A DNA stretch of 64,000 bases from Megascapheus bottae. Taxonomy: Eukaryota; Chordata; Mammalia; Rodentia; Geomyidae. The stretch is taken from contig JANJXV010000013.1 of NCBI GenBank assembly GCA_024803745.1, positions 310,001 to 374,000 on the forward strand, read 5' to 3'. The number at the start of each line of letters is the position of its first letter. Position 1 is the stretch's first letter. Under the pieces are notes generated by a model. That model saw only the letters and a list, made by a program, of their open reading frames with translations. It did not search any database and was not told where the DNA came from. Of this stretch, positions 61,850 to 64,000 are shown piece after piece. Made by a program: the position numbers and the translations under genes.

Positions 61850-63821
61850 TTGGGACAGGTAGGGTGCAAGAGGCAAGGTGAAATGGCAAGGAAGTGCACA
61901 AGAGGCAAGGAGCAATGGGAAAGGCAGGGCTCAAGAGTACATGTGCAAGGGGGAAGGTGGGTTGCAAGAGGCAAGACTAAGGGGCAAGGCGGGGTATAAG
62001 ACACAAGGTGCAACTAGCAATGCAGATCTCAAGAGGCTAGCCATCAGGGGCATGAGAAGGCACAAGAGGCAAGGCACATGGGGCAAGGCAAGGCTCTAGA
62101 AGCAAGGCACAAGGGGCAAGGCAGGGCACAAATGGGAAGGCACAAGGGTCAAGGGTCAAAGGGCAATGCAAGTCGAAAGAGGCGAGGCGAATAGAGCAAT
62201 GAAGGGTATAAGAGGCATAGGGCAATTGGAAATGCAGGGCACAAGAGGCAAAGTGCAAGGGCAAGGCAAGGTGCAGGAGGCAGGGAACAAGGGGCAAGGC
62301 AGGACACAAGAGTCAAGGCGCAAGTCCATGGAGCGAGGCAAGGAACAAGAGACAAGGTGCAAGAGGGGAGGCAGGGCATAAGAGGCAATGCATAAGGGGC
62401 AAGGCAGGGTGCAAGAAGCATTACACATGGTTCAAGGCCAGACACAAGAGGCAAGGCGCAAGGGGCCAGGCAAGGCCCAAGAGGCAAGGTGCAAGGGCAT
62501 GGCAGGGCGCAAGAGGCAAGGCACAAAGGACACAGCAAGTTACAATAGACAAGGTGCAAGGGGCAAGGCAGGGCACAAGAGGCAAGTCGCAAGTGACAAA
62601 GCAAGTCACAGGAGGCAAGGCAAAAGTGCAAGGCAGGGCACAAATGGGAAGGCACAAGGGGCAAGACAGGGCACATTAGGCAAGGGGCAAAGGGCAATGC
62701 AAGTTGAAGGAGGCAAGGCGAATGGGGCAATGCAGGGCACAAGAGGTATGGCTCAAGGGGCAATGCGGGGCACAAGAGGCAATGTGCAAGGGCAAGGCAA
62801 GGCGCAGGAGACAGGGAACAAGGGGCAAGGCAGGTCACAAGAGGTAAGGCACAAGGGGCAAGGCAGGACTCAAGAGACAAGGCTCAAGTCCATTGTGCGA
62901 GGCAAGGAACAAGAGACAAGGCGCAAGAGGGGAGGCAGGCATAAGAGGCAAGGCACAAGGGGCAAGGCAGGGTGCAAGAAGCATGATGCATGGTTCAAGG
63001 CCAGGCACAAGAGGAAAGGGGCAAGGGGCAAGGCAGGGCCCAAGAAGCAAGGTGCCAGGGGCAAGGGAAGTTGAAAGTGGCAAAGCTCAAGGGGAAGGTA
63101 GGGTGGAAGAGGCAAGGCACAAGGGCCAAGGTGCATGGACAAGGCAGGACACAAGAGGCAAGTCTCAAAGGGAAGGCAGGGTGGAAGATACCAGTTGCAA
63201 AGGGCCAGGCAGTGGGCCATAGGCAAGGAGCAAGGGGCAAGGCAGGGAGAGGGAGGCAAGGCGCAAGGAGTAAGGCAGGTCACAAGAGGCAAGGCACAAG
63301 GGGCAAGGCAGAGTGCAAGAGGTAAGGCACAAGTGGCAAGGCAAGGCACTAGAGCCAAGGCACACTGGCAAGGCAAGAGCAAGGATGCTAAGAGCAAAGG
63401 GACAGGGCAGGGCACATAAGGCAAGGAGCAAGGGGCCTGGCTTGGCACAAGATTCCAAGTGCAAGGGTCAAGGCCAGGTGCAAGATGCAAGGGACAAGGG
63501 GCAAAGCAGGGCATAAGAGACATTGCACAAGGGGCAAGGCATGGAGAAGAGTCAAGGCACAACAAGCAAGGAATGGCAGAAGTGGCAAAGCACAAGGGGC
63601 TAAGGTCGGCAAAAGAAGTAAGACGCAAGGGGCCACTTGGTGTGCAATAGACCAGGGGAAAAGGGCAAGGCTAGGCAGGAGAGGCAAGGGGCAAGGGGCA
63701 ACACAGTGTGCAAGAGTCAAGGCATAAGGGGGAAGGCAGGGCACAAACGGCAAGGCACAAGGAGCAAGGCAAGGCACAAGAGGCAAAAAGCAAGGAGCAA
63801 GGCAGAGCACAAGAAGCAAGG
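61850..63821. repeat. Purine-rich minisatellite, ~2 kb, with higher-order period
   Basis: The basic unit is about 33 bases made of two related halves, 'AGGCAAGGCACAAGGGGCA' and 'AGGCAGGGCACAAG' with variants. Marker variants recur about 530-564 bases apart: 'CAAGTCCAT..GCGAGGCAAGG' type at 62,321 and 62,885, and 'CATGGTTCAAGGCCAG' at 62,426 and 62,989, giving a higher-order unit. The unit is near a multiple of three and lacks stop codons in several frames, so long repetitive frames arise on both strands (for example 62,388-63,074 on plus and 62,870-63,628 on minus). These are not credible genes. Confidence 0.92.
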
Positions 63822-64000
63822 CGAATGAATCAGAGACCTTGAGGTAAAAGCTGACACTGAAAACATTACAAGAAGGAATAGGAGACACACTAGGCCTCCT
63901 TGGCACAAGTCGAAACTTTCTCAATAAGGACCAAGAAATACAACAAATCAGAGAAAGGCTGGTAAGTGGGACTGCATTAAACTTCAGAGCTTCTGTAGGG
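63822..64000 (+). mobile_element. L1 ORF2 fragment, cut by window end
   Basis: From 'AATGAATCAGAGACC' onwards it matches the late-middle ORF2 region at 6,149-6,325 and 12,138-12,310 ('GGAATAGGAGACACACTAGG', 'AATCAGAGAAAGGCTGG'). Small gaps relative to those copies break the frame. Its 5' side starts abruptly at the minisatellite edge. Confidence 0.85.

Noticed and set aside
61878..63924. Long repetitive open frames in the minisatellite that look like repeat proteins
   Set aside because: A 33-base unit without stop codons keeps several frames open on both strands at once. There is no conserved start, no change of codon use and no non-repeat domain.

Overview
This window looks like non-coding, repeat-dominated DNA from a rodent. 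I see no host protein-coding gene, tRNA, rRNA or CRISPR array that I can support. Lineage evidence comes from several dimeric SINEs with a tRNA-Ala/ID-like left half and a right half carrying a 'GTGGCTCAAGTGGTAGAGC' core. These match what I know of IDL-Geo, a SINE described as restricted to Geomyoidea (kangaroo rats, pocket mice, pocket gophers). Classical work on kangaroo rat (HS-alpha) and guinea-pig (alpha) satellites also describes TTAGGG/CCCTAA-like hexamers, which fits the 30 kb array here. The exact species cannot be told from the sequence alone.

Left arm (1-16,796): AT-rich intergenic DNA with an antisense IDL-Geo SINE, two long CT microsatellites, an L1 derivative in which the 5' UTR is joined straight to the last part of the 3' UTR (2,078-2,895), and two compound L1 loci (4,496-7,540 and 11,349-13,740). 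At these two loci the same unusual fusion of a 3' UTR piece to mid-ORF2 occurs, next to inverted L1 3' pieces. An old MIR and a 78-bp tandem duplication lie in the otherwise featureless DNA between or beside them.

Centre (16,797-47,256): about 30.5 kb of degenerate telomere-like hexamer repeat, always C-rich on the + strand. It is mostly CCCTAA and CCCTCA with single-base variants. It is not homogeneous: landmark variants recur in a fixed order, revealing higher-order units of about 3.0-3.6 kb on the left and about 0.8-1.6 kb on the right. Because the period is six, frames without stops run for hundreds of codons (Val-Arg and Gly-Leu on the minus strand, Leu-Thr and Pro-Asn on the plus strand). 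I treat these as by-products of the repeat, not genes. The right edge of the array abuts a broken antisense L1 5' UTR.

Right arm (47,257-64,000): a roughly 1.87 kb segment (IDL-Geo SINE, microsatellite, low-copy DNA, antisense SINE, GA-rich tail) is present as one complete copy (47,788-49,730), one split remnant (49,731-49,932 plus 59,519-59,973) and a second complete copy (59,975-61,846). The split copy holds a pile-up of SINEs, an inverted L1 fragment, a class II (ERVK/betaretrovirus-like) endogenous retrovirus remnant (LTR, tRNA-Lys-type primer site, gag start, decayed reverse transcriptase) and a near full-length, broken antisense L1 (53,671-59,518). A roughly 2 kb purine-rich minisatellite with its own higher-order period follows, and the window ends inside another L1 ORF2 fragment.

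The most interesting material is the internal architecture of the telomere-like satellite, its junction with L1, the potential of its G-rich strand to encode Val-Arg/Gly-Leu peptides if transcribed, and the recurrent chimeric L1 forms.
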